This document shows, piece by piece, positions 35,880 to 47,210 of a stretch of 64,000 bases of DNA. The notes beneath the pieces were generated by a model. The model saw only the letters and a list, made by a program, of their open reading frames with translations. It searched no databases and was not told where the DNA came from. Each line of letters opens with the position of its first letter. The first letter of the stretch is position 1. The stretch is taken from assembly GCA_030685235.1 (NCBI GenBank), contig MU839188.1, positions 89,910-153,909 on the forward strand, given 5' to 3'. Position numbers and translations under genes: made by a program. This stretch comes from Copromyces sp. CBS 386.78 (Eukaryota; Ascomycota; Sordariomycetes; Sordariales; Sordariaceae).

Positions 35880-37463
35880 ATGCCAGCAACATCGACTTCG
35901 AATGTCGCCTCCTTTACACGCTCCGTTCTCGGGCCATTAACGACAACCTTTACGGCTCCGCCCGACTGTTGTACACAATGTTACGAGTTGGCGGGGGGCG
36001 AAAAGCGCGGCAATACGTGTAGAGCCTATGCTGAGGACTGCCTGGGCATACCGCGCGCATCCTGTCTCCCACAAGCCTCAAATGCTATATCCGACGTCGA
36101 ATTGCCATGGGGATTCTTCTCGCCAGGCTTGGCTTGCCCAAGTGGATGGACGACGGCAGGTCCTATCGTTAGCTACGGGCAGATGGAGAAAGATGGTGGT
36201 GGCGTTGGAAATATTGTCGACGTATTGGAAGCGGGGGAGACGGCTGGGTTTTGTTGTCCGAGGTATGTATGTCGGTGGAAACATTCGAAATTGACATGTG
36301 AAAACATGTAATGGACAAGGCAAAGCAAAGGGCTTTACAAACCGGCCGGTTCTTTCGACTCTCAAACAACATGAACCAGGGACTAATATGCAACCAAAAT
36401 CAGCGGGTTCAATCTAGAATTGACCTACCCGCCTGAGCCAACTAGACTCGTCGCGCCCATGTGTTACTCCAGGATGGAAGCAGGCACCTACCGAGCTTGG
36501 GGTTGTGAGACCAACATAAACTTTGAGGGTCAGGGAGAAGGATCAACACAAAGTTCCCAGTACTCCGCCATCGTCACCAATGCCGATTTCGCAAAGTGTC
36601 TGCCTCGCTGCCCGGTATTCGATCCGCCGCTTATCGCCACAGCGACGAGCCAAGCCCCCGCTGTGCAATTAGTTTGGCGGGAACGCGACCGGAGGAATAC
36701 CGTGAGCGGCACGGATAGGAACATTGAGAGCGAGAGCGAGAGCGAGAAGGCAGGAAGTGGGAATACTGCGCCAAGGACGACGGCCTCAACTTCACCACCA
36801 AGCTCAGAGTCAAGTCAAGCACCACCAACCGATCAGATCAGCACCGGGTCGGGATCGAAATCGAATTCTGACTCGACACCACCAACAGGTCGAAACATCG
36901 TGTTAATCGTTGTCTTGAGCGTCGGCATCCCACTGCTGCTTTTCCTGGCAGGTGGTTGCTTCGGGATCCGCTGGTACCGTCGAAGGAAAAGGGCACAAGT
37001 GGAAGAGCAGCGTCGCGACCAGGAGGGGGAGGAGCAACTGCGCTTGGCTGAGGAGTCAATCACTTACTACAACAACAAGAAGAGTCAAGGTCAAGGTCAA
37101 AATCCGTCTATCCGACCCCAGTCCCAGCCCCAGCAACATGAACCATTACCAGCAGCGTCGCCGTCCAAAGTAGTACCCGAAATCGAAATCGAAATCGAAA
37201 TCGCCGCCCATAACATTAACGACCGGCCTGGGTCAAAGGCAGAACTGGACGCTGTTCATACCGCGCGGGCAAGGACTGCGAGACATCCTAGCGAGAACTT
37301 TGCTGATCCGAGGGTGGAATTGGATGCGGTGGGGACGGCGAGGGCTGTTCATGTTGATGAAGAGGCTAGGGGCAAGAGGAGGACGTGGGAGAGACAGGAG
37401 TTGGATGCACATGGGGAGGGGTTCGGGTTCGGGTCCGGGGCAGGGTCCGGGCAGGGAGGTTAA
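35880..37463 (+). CDS. Cys-rich single-pass membrane protein, fungal-specific, function unknown
   Basis: Two exons, 35880-36262 and 36404-37463 (intron 141 nt), giving 480 aa. I chose the ATG at 35880 (MPATSTSNVASFTRS); an in-frame GTG 42 nt upstream is not a normal start. The N-terminal half is Cys-rich (DCCTQCYELAGG; GLACPSGWTTAG; CCPS after splicing; MCYSRME). It resembles the family of fungal surface proteins that open with LTTTFTAPPDC. A Ser/Thr/Pro-rich stalk follows, then one transmembrane helix at about residues 293-316 (VLIVVLSVGIPLLLFLAGG). The cytoplasmic side is basic (RWYRRRKRAQ) followed by a charged, Gln-rich tail. No obvious signal peptide precedes the Cys-rich part, so a missed upstream exon is possible. 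A role as a wall or plasma-membrane sensor is plausible but unproven. Confidence 0.75.
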
Positions 37464-38094
37464 GTTCTGATGTTAGAAGTGAGAGTGGGTACATAAGGTA
37501 GTCTTGGTCAGGGCAAGGGAATAAAGTTGACTTCCATCCGAGGACACGACGAGTTCAGCTGTTAGACTTAAAATGCCAATCAATGAATGACCTAGATAGG
37601 TAGAGCTCCAACGAAACGAAAACTCCCCCGGTTCAGATTCAGCTTCAGCTTGTGGTTGAAGCAAGCTACTACTACCTAACAAAAACTAACCAGCCAGTGT
37701 TGAGTTGTACATTCGGGCATCCATAGTTGTCTAGTCCAGTTCGGCAAGGAACCTGAAGTTTCGTGGGCATGGAGGATGAGAAAGTGGACTAACTACATAG
37801 TGTAACTAACGAATCTCGACAATGCTAAGGTAGTCTAATCCGTGAAGTGAACATGAGCAACTCAACTGGCACTTATCATCAACGCCACCTGCTGTCTGCT
37901 GTCTGCTGCAAATTTCCCACACAACTTGATTTGGTATCCTTTGAAACATGAATAACCACAAACCAACCAGAACACCATACATGTATCCATCGTACAAGAC
38001 AGCAAAACAAGACCGCTGAAAGAAAGAATCACAACTCCAAACCCCTATCCATCTAGAATCAAGCTCGGACGGACAAACAAAGCACTTGCTTAGC
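37464..38094. other. Convergent 3' region
   Basis: The space between converging stop codons. No gene is visible; it is likely the 3' UTRs of the membrane protein and the DnaJ gene. Confidence 0.5.
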
Positions 38095-39344
38095 TTACGC
38101 CTTCCTCTTCTTCCCCTTCTTTGCTGCTCCACTGCTTATGCTTCCACCCTTGCCCACTAACCCAGCTTGTATCCTCTGAAACTCCTCCTCATCAATCTCG
38201 GGTGGCTCCTCTTCAGCCTTTCTTTTAGAGCTGCCTCCCTTCCCCTTTGGCTTCTTCGCCCCATACTTCTCCGCCAATTTATCAAACATCATGCCCCCCC
38301 TACTCTGCTGTCTGGCCAAGATCAACGCAGCCAGAGCATTTTCGCCGCCTTCGCCGTCATCTTTCTTTCCTTTGCCTCCTTTGCCTCCTTTTCCTCCCTT
38401 ACCGTTGCCCTTATTAAGCTTGTCGTACACTCCCAGCTCCTTGGCAAGTTCCTCTGCTTCTTGTGCCTCCCCCCTCGCGGCTTTTTCGCGTGCAGCCCTC
38501 CTCTTTTTTGTTTCTTTCTTGTAGGCATCAAAAGCCTCCACCTCGCCCCGTTCAATAGCCTCGTCTATCCAAGCCCGGAACCTCTCGTCGTCTTCCAGGA
38601 CGTCACTCAACATGACGCTTTCGTATACCCCGTCCATGTCCCCTTCGAACTCGGTGTAAGCGGCTAGCACGTCGGCACGTTCTTCGTCGGAGGATTTGTA
38701 GGTTTGGGCGAAAGCGGCGATGGTTTCGGGGGAGATGGAGTCGGCGAAACAGGTGGCGTAGTATTCGGCCCAGTTGAAGCCGCCGTCGTGATGATCTTGG
38801 GAAAGAGTTTCCGAGGTGGAGCCGGTTGTGTCGTAGAGGTGGCGCCGGTGGGGGGAGGAGAGGATGGCGTGGGCTAGGGCGATGGCTTGGAATTTGGTTG
38901 TGGCTGTTTCTTTGTGTTGGGGTGCTACCTTGTCTGGACACATGATGGATAACGTTAGTTAGTCGGGGCGAAGGTGGAAATGCCAACAACCTATTCTAGG
39001 AGAGGGACTGTATGATGGGGGCAAGAGAACACCCCCAGGAAGATGGACAAGAGAGAAAGGACAAGAGGAAAGAGGTGAGGGAACAGAACAGAAATTGGGA
39101 ACAGCAGGCAGGATATGGAGGGGATATCTATCATACCAGGATGATTCCTCAACGCAGCCTTCCGATACGCAGTCTTGATCTGATGGGCTGTCGCATCGCG
39201 CTCGAGACCAAGGACTTGGTAAGGGTCGATGGTGGGGGGCTCTTGGACGTCGTGGTCGTGGTCGTCGTCGTCGTGGTGGTCATCTTGGGAGCCAGAGTCG
39301 GGCTCGGAAGGCGGTTTCGCGGCGTTTTTGCTAGGGCGTGGCAT
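38095..39344 (-). CDS. DnaJ (Hsp40) protein, DNAJC9-like
   Basis: Two exons, 39137-39344 and 38095-38933, with a 203-nt intron placed exactly through the J-domain, giving 348 aa. Splicing joins NHP to DKVAP and so rebuilds the essential HPD motif that stimulates Hsp70 ATPase. The N-terminus is acidic with His/Asp runs (DDHHDDDDHDHD), then the J-domain from about residue 38 (DPYQVLGLERDATAHQIKTA). The region after the J-domain (FADSISPETIAAFAQTYKSS, then EFEGDMDGVYESVMLSD and DDERFRAWIDEAIERGEVEAF) matches the DNAJC9 family, which in animals links Hsp70 to histone H3-H4. The C-terminus is Lys/Gly-rich and basic with likely nuclear localisation signals (KPKGKGGSSKRK, KKGKKRKA). It is probably a nuclear co-chaperone. 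It is divergent from the deaminase gene, with a 293-bp shared upstream region. Confidence 0.9.
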
Positions 39345-39637
39345 TTTTGATTTGGCAGTCCCTCAACAGAACAGTGTTGCACGGATGCGCGCGTATATGT
39401 GATTTCTGGTGATGCGATGCGATGGGTTGTTTAGTTGGTGATTTAAACAATCCATGGATGGCCTGGGGAGACGCGACGACGCGGCTTATCTTATCGGCCG
39501 ACAGGCGTCCTTGGAACTGACAGGCTGACAGCTGCCCGTAGAAGTAACAGCCGGCAACGGTCACTTAAGATGTTGGTCAACTGTCATCTCTCCTTCCCTC
39601 GTCACTATCACCAACACCACACAAGACGGGACCCAAG
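39345..39637. promoter_or_regulatory. Compact bidirectional promoter
   Basis: Only 293 bp separate the start codons of the DnaJ gene (minus) and the deaminase gene (plus), so both promoters and 5' UTRs must lie here. CACCA-rich sequence (about 39607-39637) precedes the deaminase ATG. Confidence 0.6.
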
Positions 39638-40147
39638 ATGACTTCCTCAATCATACAACCGGGAGACCACAAGGCCTACATGCATCTGGCCCTCTCTCTA
39701 GCCCAAGAATCTCCACCCAAACCAACAAACTACCGAGTTGGAGCCGTCGTCGTGCATGTCCCCTCCAACACCATCCTGGCCACCGGGTACACCTTGGAGC
39801 TGGAGGGCAACACTCACGCCGAGCAATGCTGTTTCATGAAGCTGGCCCAACAGCATGGTGTCGCCGAGGAGAAGCTGGCTGAGGTCCTGCCGAAAGACCT
39901 GGCTCTTTACACCACCGTTGAGCCGTGCTCCAAGCGTTTGAGCGGGAACTTGCCGTGCGTGGAGAGAGTGCTTAGGCTGGCTGGACGAATCAAGACGGTC
40001 TATGTTGGCATATTGGAGCCTGAGAAGTTTGTTCAGGAGAACACGGGAAGGACATCGTTGAAGGACGCGGGTGTTGAGGTGGTACATGTTGAGGGGATGG
40101 AGAAGGACATTTTGGAGGTTGCTACTGCTGGGCATGTCAAGGAGTGA
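39638..40147 (+). CDS. Zinc-dependent deaminase, RibD/Rib2-type (CMP/dCMP deaminase superfamily)
   Basis: A single-exon 169-aa protein starting MTSSIIQPGDHKAYMHLALS. It has the cytidine-deaminase zinc site: THAEQCC (His-Ala-Glu, with Glu as proton shuttle) and TTVEPCSKRL...LPC (the two Cys ligands). The spacing of the PC...C motif and the VEPCS wording resemble the deaminase half of riboflavin biosynthesis enzymes (RibD, yeast Rib2) more than free cytidine deaminases. It lacks the reductase domain of bacterial RibD. It therefore probably deaminates the pyrimidine intermediate in the riboflavin pathway, but a related nucleotide substrate is possible. Its stop lies only 62 nt from the stop of the converging dehydratase gene, so the mRNAs probably overlap at their 3' ends. 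Confidence 0.85.
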   Translation: MTSSIIQPGDHKAYMHLALSLAQESPPKPTNYRVGAVVVHVPSNTILATGYTLELEGNTHAEQCCFMKLAQQHGVAEEKLAEVLPKDLALYTTVEPCSKRLSGNLPCVERVLRLAGRIKTVYVGILEPEKFVQENTGRTSLKDAGVEVVHVEGMEKDILEVATAGHVKE

Positions 40148-40209
40148 ACAAGACCAAAAGAGGAATGTCAAGGCATAAATTCAAGGCTATCGCTACTCCT
40201 CGCTCTTGT

Positions 40210-41635
40210 CTAAAACTTGGGTCCCTCAAGAATGGGCTTGGCCTCCTCCGTCCTCCACCAGCTCTTCTCACCACCGGGATACTCAAACCGATCCATGCTC
40301 TCGGCCTTCATCTCGACGGAATACCCCGGCTCGGTAGGGGTCTGATAATACCCATCCTTGATGACGGACGGATACAGGAAATGCTCATGAAGATGATCCA
40401 CATACTCCAACACGCTCTTCTTGCCACTAACCACCACATAATCGATCGTGCTCAGATGCTGGGTATACTCGGGTAGTCCCACGCCTCCCGAATGCGGCAC
40501 AATCGGCACCCCATACTTCTTCGCAATCAGCAACACGGCCAGCACCTCATTAACCCCTCCCATGCGGCACGCATCGATCTGGCAAACATCAATCGCCCCG
40601 CTCATCAGCAGCTGCTTGAACACCACCCTGTTCTGGCACATCTCGCCGGTAGCCACACCAATCCCATACTCCTTCAAAGCCTCCCGGATCGCCTTGTGGC
40701 CGAGGATATCGTCCGGGCTGGTCGGCTCCTCGATGAACCACGGCTTGAACTCCTTCAGCTCCTTCATGTACTCGATCGCTTCAGGGACGGACCACACCTG
40801 GTTAGCGTCCACCATCAGGACGTTTCCCTTATCATAACCAATCACCTCCCTGGCGATTCCCAGCCTTCTCTTATCCTCCTCCACGGACCCTCCAACCTTG
40901 AGCTTGAAATGCCGGTACCCCTCCTTCTCCATCGTCTCCTTCAGGAGACCCCGCATCTTATCCTCTCCATAGCCCAACCAGCCCGCACTAGTCGTATACG
41001 CCGGCACCGCCTTGTTTTGTTCTGCCTCCCTCGTCCTCTCCCCTTTCGTCGGTTCCATCTCTCGCAACATGTCCACCGCTTCTTGCGGAGTGATCGCATC
41101 AGTGATGTACCGAAAATCGATACATTGCACAAACTCCTGGGGCGACATTTCGGCCACGATCCGCCACACGGGTTTTTCGAGCACCTTGGCCCATAAATCC
41201 CATATGGCGTTGACGACGGCTCCCAGGGCCAGGTGGATCACGCCCTTTTCCGGGCCGATCCACCGCAGTTGCGAGTCGTTGACCAGGTGGCGCCAGGTGA
41301 GGCCCCAGTTGGCGACGAGGCTGGAGAGGGTCCGGCCACGGATACGGTCGGCGACGTGGTTGATGGCGGCGCAGACGATGTCGTTGCCGCGGCCTATGGT
41401 GAAGGTCTGTTTTGCAGGGGATTTTGTTAGTTGATATACTTTGGATAGGTAAGATATGAAAAAGACGAACCATGCCATGCCCAGTATACTTGGAGTCCGT
41501 CTGGAGAATGCAGTAAGCGGCCGAGTAATCGCCCGCGGCGTTCATGGCGTCGGAGCCCGTCTTGTCGAGAGAGGTGGGGAAGCGGACATCGCGCGTTGTC
41601 CAGCCCGTTATTGTGATTTCTTGTTGTTCTGACAT
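40210..41635 (-). CDS. Enolase-superfamily L-fuconate dehydratase-like enzyme
   Basis: Two exons, 41471-41635 and 40210-41406 (intron 64 nt, GTTCGT donor), giving 453 aa. The start is MSEQQEITITGWTTRDVRFP, and splicing joins YTGHGM to TFTIGRGND, the expected family sequence. It is a mandelate racemase/muconate-lactonising fold. An N-terminal capping domain is followed by the barrel carrying HFKLKVGG (catalytic Lys pair), MVDANQ (metal Asp), WFIEEPTSPDD (metal Glu), ATGEMCQNR (metal Glu) and VPHSGGVGL (catalytic His). These, the length and the LPEYTQHLSTID block fit L-fuconate dehydratase (ENOSF1 family), a Mg-dependent enzyme that dehydrates sugar acids to 2-keto-3-deoxy acids. The exact sugar acid cannot be told from sequence. 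No further pathway genes are adjacent. Confidence 0.9.
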
Positions 41636-43717
41636 TGTGATTGTAGATGTCTTCTCTTGGTGTCCTAGTAGGTAGCTAGGTAGGTAGCGATCAAGAAAGG
41701 AGGAAATGGGAAGCAAGTTGTATATCAGTCTACACTACTGAACAATCATCACCCGGACCTTGTCGGTCTCGGCTCATTCCTTTGCGAGAGGCACCAAAAA
41801 GCTGCCATCGCCCATCGCCCATCGTCGGTCATGTTGAGTGGCCCGGGGTAAACTGGGGAAAACTGGGGAAGAAGGGGACGCTTGTGAGGAGCGGGGTGTG
41901 GTGGGGTTGGCCTTGAAAGGTCCTGTTAGTGCAGAACCTTTTCGTCCCTTTAACATTGTGTTATTTTCCAGGTATTGAGCTAACGGACCTCGAGGGACAA
42001 CTTCTGATCATCATCAGCAATTGTGATTGATGGATAAATTGTACCAAGCTTCTCCAAGTGGGTATTTGAACCGTTCCTATCATCTTTCATCCTTTCATCC
42101 TCCCTCTTAAAAGCTACAAGTATCAAGGTTCGCAAAGTCACCGGACTTCTTGATATCACCAGCTTCGTTGGCGTTCGAAATAGTATTTTTCCGAAAAGTC
42201 CAGCTTTGGGCAGGGCTGCGGTTAACTCACGAATTGTCATACGAGTACACAAGTCGTGCAAGTCCAACGAGTCAAGACCTACAAGATACACGTGGAAATC
42301 GTCATCCCGGACTAAGTCTTGTCAGGCACGGTGCCAAGCAACTGGCAACTAATCTGAACACTGGTCAGTGACCGCGTTCGGATCGTTCAACAGGGTCATG
42401 ACACGAGAAAGTCAAAGCGGAGAGTCAGACACTCGAGGGTGTTCCGATGATTTCCATGTAGCACTGCACCACGAGTCAAGACCCAGGTCGAGCTATTGAA
42501 CATGTTCGCCGCTACACTAACCATACCAATACTCGTCCCGCCGCTAGTCAGACGGTCGGTTTTGAAGACCTGACGAGTAGGTCACCTGTCCACATAGGCT
42601 CTGGTCTCGCGATTGTTGTTGCTGGATATTCACGGGGGTACCACAGTGACTCCCGTGTTGGACGTTGGCAGTGAGTCAAACAACAAGACCGACAGTTGAG
42701 CTCGTCCAAGTACATCAACTCGAAACTCTTCAACAAATGTTTCCGGAACTCTCTCAAGCAGGGGAAAAACATGTCGACATGACCTCGCTGCCATCGACGA
42801 AGCGTAGGTCGGTGTTAGGGTTGTTATAGCGATATACACTAACAATTACCAGCTGACCCACTCCACCAAACGTCTTTTGCTGAATCGTGCAACCTCCAAT
42901 TCGGACTTTCTCCATCCCAATCCAAGAGACTATGATCACAAGCCCCAGTCACACGACAATGGTCGTCTCAAAAGACACACGCTCTCATGCCCTTCCATTC
43001 TACTGGTCAAGCGACATCCATAATATGGACCAGCGACACTTGATCCAGCTGAAATGATGCCGGACCTGGTCAGAGCAAATCGGATATTCTTATCGCAATG
43101 TCAACATGCCGTCGGTGTCATCGTTCGAGATGATCGTTACGATGACGGCTCCCTGCTTTTTTTTTGCTTTTTTCGGTTTTTCCCTGCATGGGATCATCGC
43201 TTTTGTGGAATTCGATCAACTGCCGCAAGGACCGGATTTTGGAAAGCGTCGGAAAGCTTGGATGACACGCGAGTGGCGGTCATCAACCTTTTCCCTTCAC
43301 ATTCTAGACTTTCTACTGGAAGCCCGGAAATGTTGAATGATTCGTCTAGAGACATGCGTCAGTTCAGCCTCTTTTTCGCTAATTCCGACAGGTCACCCTG
43401 GACAAGCACCCGACCCTGACCACCCTTTTCCCGCTCTACCTATCGGCCCTGTGAGTGAAGCTAAATCCGGTTTCGGCATTGGATGGGAAATCGTCATGGG
43501 TGATGCCCCCATCCACTGCCGACCAGTGATGGACACTCCAACGTCATATTACCCAACAACCAGCCTTTACTATGTTTGAGGTCATTGAATTTGAACTGCC
43601 CTTTTAATTACCCCGGCAGTGTTGCACTCAATATCTCTTCCCATATTGACTGACCATCATCAGAAGTTGTCTGTCTGATCGTCAAATTACCACCACACAA
43701 CTCACACAACGACAGGA
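41636..43717. other. Intergenic spacer
   Basis: About 2 kb with only short, mutually overlapping frames on both strands. There is a T run near 43156-43170. I see no domain, splice-consistent exon chain or RNA gene. It probably includes the promoters of the dehydratase (left) and of the 43718 gene (right). Confidence 0.5.
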
Positions 43718-44604
43718 ATGGAACGAACAAGAGAGGCCTTCCACCTCATGACCACCAACAGGGTCCCGAAACTAAGAAAGAAACTTCAAAGATCCGTCTC
43801 GAAGCAAAAACGCAGCGACAAACCGAGGAGGGTGGTATCAGACACATACAGCAAGAGCAACAAGTCCTCAAAACACCCCATCACCACTGCCGACATCAGC
43901 AGTCCCATCACAGCAACACCACCGCTTCTGCCTCCCGTGACACTAACACCGGGAATCAGAGAGCCGGAATGGTCGGAATACCTATGGCACTCTCCTCCTC
44001 CATCACCTCCTCGGCCTCGGCGGTACGAGAAGAACCAACAGCCACAGCCACAAGAAGAAGAAATCCCCGAGCCAGGTTCACCCGCCAGGATCATTCCCGA
44101 GCTCTCCCACCTCGCCATCAGCGATGCAGACCGCCGAGCATCCATGAGCAGCGGTGATCCCTCGTCCCCGGTGCTGTCTCAAGGCTCACCGAGACGCCAC
44201 GCAAAGACACCCATCTTCTCCATCGGCCAACTAGAAAGCGGAAACATTCCCCGACCCCGCAACGCCCTAGCAGACGAGAAGCGGTCCAGCGTCGCGCAAA
44301 TCGCCCAAGAATACCGTGCCCTTGTAGAGTCTCGCAACTCGTCCATCTTCTCCCACGCCGCCCGCTCAGACCCGACATATTCCCGGGAGCAGTTGAGGAG
44401 ACAACAAACTACCTCCTCATCCTCACGACGGGCTCAAAGCCAACCGCCACCGCCCATTTCCCGGACCAACACTCGCAGCAGTCGTCACGGTCACACTGGA
44501 AACAGCCACCACCGCAACAGCCATACGGGCGTGCACCACCCTCTCGCCCCATCAGCACTCAACCTCTCCCCTCGATTGTCCTCCTTTCCCTGTCCACCAC
44601 CACC

Positions 44605-44648
<44 letters not shown>

Positions 44649-45226
44649 GCCCCAAAAGTGTGCTTGTACAACCGCAACCCTGCTCATCGAGATCAGACGA
44701 CGGAACGCTAGTATCCTTTGACGACTTTGAAACCATTTACTTCAAACCCGACTTTGCGTCTCCCTCTCCAACATGTCGTCCTCCCTCCATCTCCGACTTT
44801 TCCCTCCCGACACCTATGTCTACTCCCGCGCCAATAGTCCAGAAAGACCTCTCCCTACAAATCTGCCTCGATCTTTTGACCAGGGACTTATCAGCGCATT
44901 TGATGCCTGGTTTGAGACATCGACAGGCTAGGAATTCAACAGAAGGGAAGGCGAAAATGTCTACTGAGACGTCGGCGTTGCAGGTGTGGGTTATGATTGA
45001 GGGGTATGAGAAGTTGAGGGAGGAGTTGTTGTTGCAGGAGGGGAAATATCAGGGAGTGGGAGTGGTGGATGGGCACATGCAGCAGAAGGAGGCGGTTAAG
45101 GCCATGTTGGAGACGTGGTTGAGCGCGTTGTATAGGATTTATGATGAGTTGAGTGAGGAGGCTTTTGAGGTTAGGGATCATGGGAGTAACTATAGTGATT
45201 ACGAGGATGGGTATGCCTCGGAGTAG
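43718..45226 (+). CDS. Large disordered protein with conserved-looking helical C-terminus, function unknown
   Basis: A single-exon 502-aa protein starting MERTREAFHLMTTN. The N-terminal 60 residues are basic (KLRKKLQRSVSKQKRS). The centre is Ser/Pro/Arg/His-rich and includes a run of 14 Thr coded by an AAC/ACA microsatellite at 44607-44648. From about residue 380 the composition changes to a folded-looking, helical segment (DLSLQICLDLLTRDLSAHL; VWVMIEGYEKLREELLLQEG; AVKAMLETWLSALYRIYDEL) ending in an acidic tail. Repeated small Ser/Arg-Pro-rich motifs suggest phosphorylation. I do not recognise a family; similar orphan proteins are common in Sordariomycetes. Frame length and composition shifts support a true gene. 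Confidence 0.8.
44607..44648 (+). repeat. AAC trinucleotide repeat coding poly-Thr
   Basis: An uninterrupted run of about 14 units inside the 43718 gene, read as ACA codons for threonine. Its length is a likely strain polymorphism that would change the protein without a frameshift. Confidence 0.95.
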
Positions 45227-45929
45227 AGAGACGGGAGATGGTTTATGGGCATGGTTTTGCATGGCGTTGGGCTTGGAATAATGGACAATTTGGAGGCCCA
45301 GGTGGTCTGGAGCTGGAGGTTACCTTTATGGATATGGATTGGATAAGATGATACCCTGGAAAGATATACATAGGATGGATGCATTGGTGGAGTTGGCTGG
45401 TATTTGCTTTGGTTGTTTTGGGGAATTCTAGATGGCCGGATAGTCTAATAGATGGTTGACCTTGTTAGTGTACCTTAGTCTCCTCTTCATGCAAATATTA
45501 CACGTGGTTAAGTTACGACCGTTGCACTCCTTTTTAAGATATCCACCGTGGCACGAAGGTTCGCCTTGGACCCCAACGAAGGCTTATATCCTTCAACTTG
45601 GCTTCCGTTCTGGGTTGTGGTATTCTTCAACTTTTTGGGTTATCATAAGGGTATTTAGTGCAGCATTTCAACCGTCTAGACTTCACAGTCTCTTCACCCG
45701 TATGGCAAACATTGGAGGGACTGTTTACATTTATGAAAAGTCTCACTGACGTCATTCTCTCTTTCATAACATTCCTACTGTATATAGACAGCATCCGCAC
45801 TGTACCACATACTGTCCCCGCATCGCACCAATTCTAGGCTTCCCCGGATCTTGGCGCATTCTTCTCCATTTCATCCTCATTGAATTCACGATTCTCCCGT
45901 CGCGTATTGCCTGTACCCCAGTAACCAAA
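45227..45929. other. Spacer upstream of the Rad10 gene
   Basis: About 700 bp without a supported gene. It presumably holds the 3' UTR of the 43718 gene and the promoter of the gene at 45930. Confidence 0.5.
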
Positions 45930-45981
45930 ATGGACGACGACTTTGACGACGCCGATCTCCTCCAAGCCCTTGCCGCCTCTG

Positions 45982-46017
<36 letters not shown>

Positions 46018-47210
46018 GACAACAACCCCAACGCCCACCACCCCCAGGCCGCGGCGTCGTCCAACCCACTCCCCAACGTCTCGACAAACCTCCCCCGTCC
46101 AACTCCTCCTCTACTACTACAGGACCACGCATAGTCCAACCCACCCCCCAACCTTTGCCCGGAGGCGCCGCCGTCCCAGGTGGTGGTGGCTCCCGCTCCT
46201 CAGTCGGCTCCTCCATCCTCGTCTCCCCCCGCCAAAAAGGCAACCCCGTCCTCGCATCCATAAAATCCACCCCCTGGGAATACAGCGACATACCCTCCGA
46301 CTACGTGCTAGGCAGCACCACGTGCGCGCTTTTTTTGTCTCTCAAATACCACCGCCTGCATCCCGAATACATCTACACGCGGATCCGGGCGCTCCAAGTC
46401 CAAAACCGGTACCGGTACCTCTTACGGGTGCTACTAACACTAGTTGATATCCCGAACCACGAAGAACCGCTTCGGGAACTCGGCAAGACTAGTCTGGTGA
46501 ATAACGTGACGGTTATTCTGTGCTGGTCGGCGCAGGAGGCGGCGCGGTATCTGGAGCTGTACAAGAGCTATGAACATGCTAGCGCGAGCGCGATCAGGGG
46601 GCAGCAGAAGAGGACGTATGCGGAGCAGATGGTGGAGTTTGTGACGGTGCCGAGGAGCGTGAATAGGACGGATGCGATTGCGCTGGTGAGCACGTTTGGG
46701 AGTTTGCGGGAGGCGATTAATGTTGCGACGGATTGGGAGACGACGAACGGGGAGGAGAGGTTGGGGCAGGTGCAGGGGTGGGGGGAGAAGAAGGTGAGGA
46801 ATTGGAGGAGGGCGGTGGAGGGGGGGTTTAGGGTTGGGAAGCAGGCAAAGGGTAGGAACTTGAAGGGGAAGAATAATACCGACAAGGTGTTGGAGGAGGC
46901 GGTGGTTGGTAGTGGTGGTTCGGGGACGAAGAGCGGGACACAGTCACAGTCACGGACGCAGACACGGACGCAGACACAGACACAGTCACGGCAGCGGGAC
47001 ATGGAGACGGGAACACAGAACAGGGCTGGCGATACCGGACACGGGCCGGAAGACGAAGACGAAGACGATGAACTGGATGAGATGGAGGCTGTTATGGCTA
47101 CTTCGGGTTCGACCTCTACTACTGCCGTCGCGGCTGCTCGTAGACAACAAGAGGAGGAACTCGGGGGTGGGATTGCTGCTGCGTTGGCGAAGTTGAGACA
47201 AGGAGGTTGA
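45930..47210 (+). CDS. rad10: ERCC1/Rad10 subunit of the structure-specific repair endonuclease
   Basis: A single-exon 426-aa protein from the ATG at 45930 (MDDDFDDADLLQALAASEAA). It is the non-catalytic partner of XPF/Rad1 (MUS-38 in Neurospora, where this gene would be mus-44). The complex cuts the 5' side of lesions in nucleotide-excision repair and processes recombination flaps. The central domain spans about residues 105-220, opening NPVLASIKSTPWEYSDIPSD, the diagnostic ERCC1 signature, followed by DYVLGSTTCALFLSLKYH and LLTLVDIPNHEEPLREL. The tandem helix-hairpin-helix region for Rad1 binding lies at about 235-300 (VPRSVNRTDAIALVSTFGSL; GWGEKKVRNW). The N-terminus has a poly-Ala run coded by GCA repeats and a Pro-rich stretch. 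An unusually long C-terminal tail (about 125 residues) is Gln/Thr/Arg-rich then acidic. Confidence 0.95.
45987..46016 (+). repeat. GCA trinucleotide repeat coding poly-Ala
   Basis: Consecutive GCA codons encode most of the alanine tract near residues 19-29 of the Rad10 protein. It is a length-variable microsatellite within coding sequence. Confidence 0.9.
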
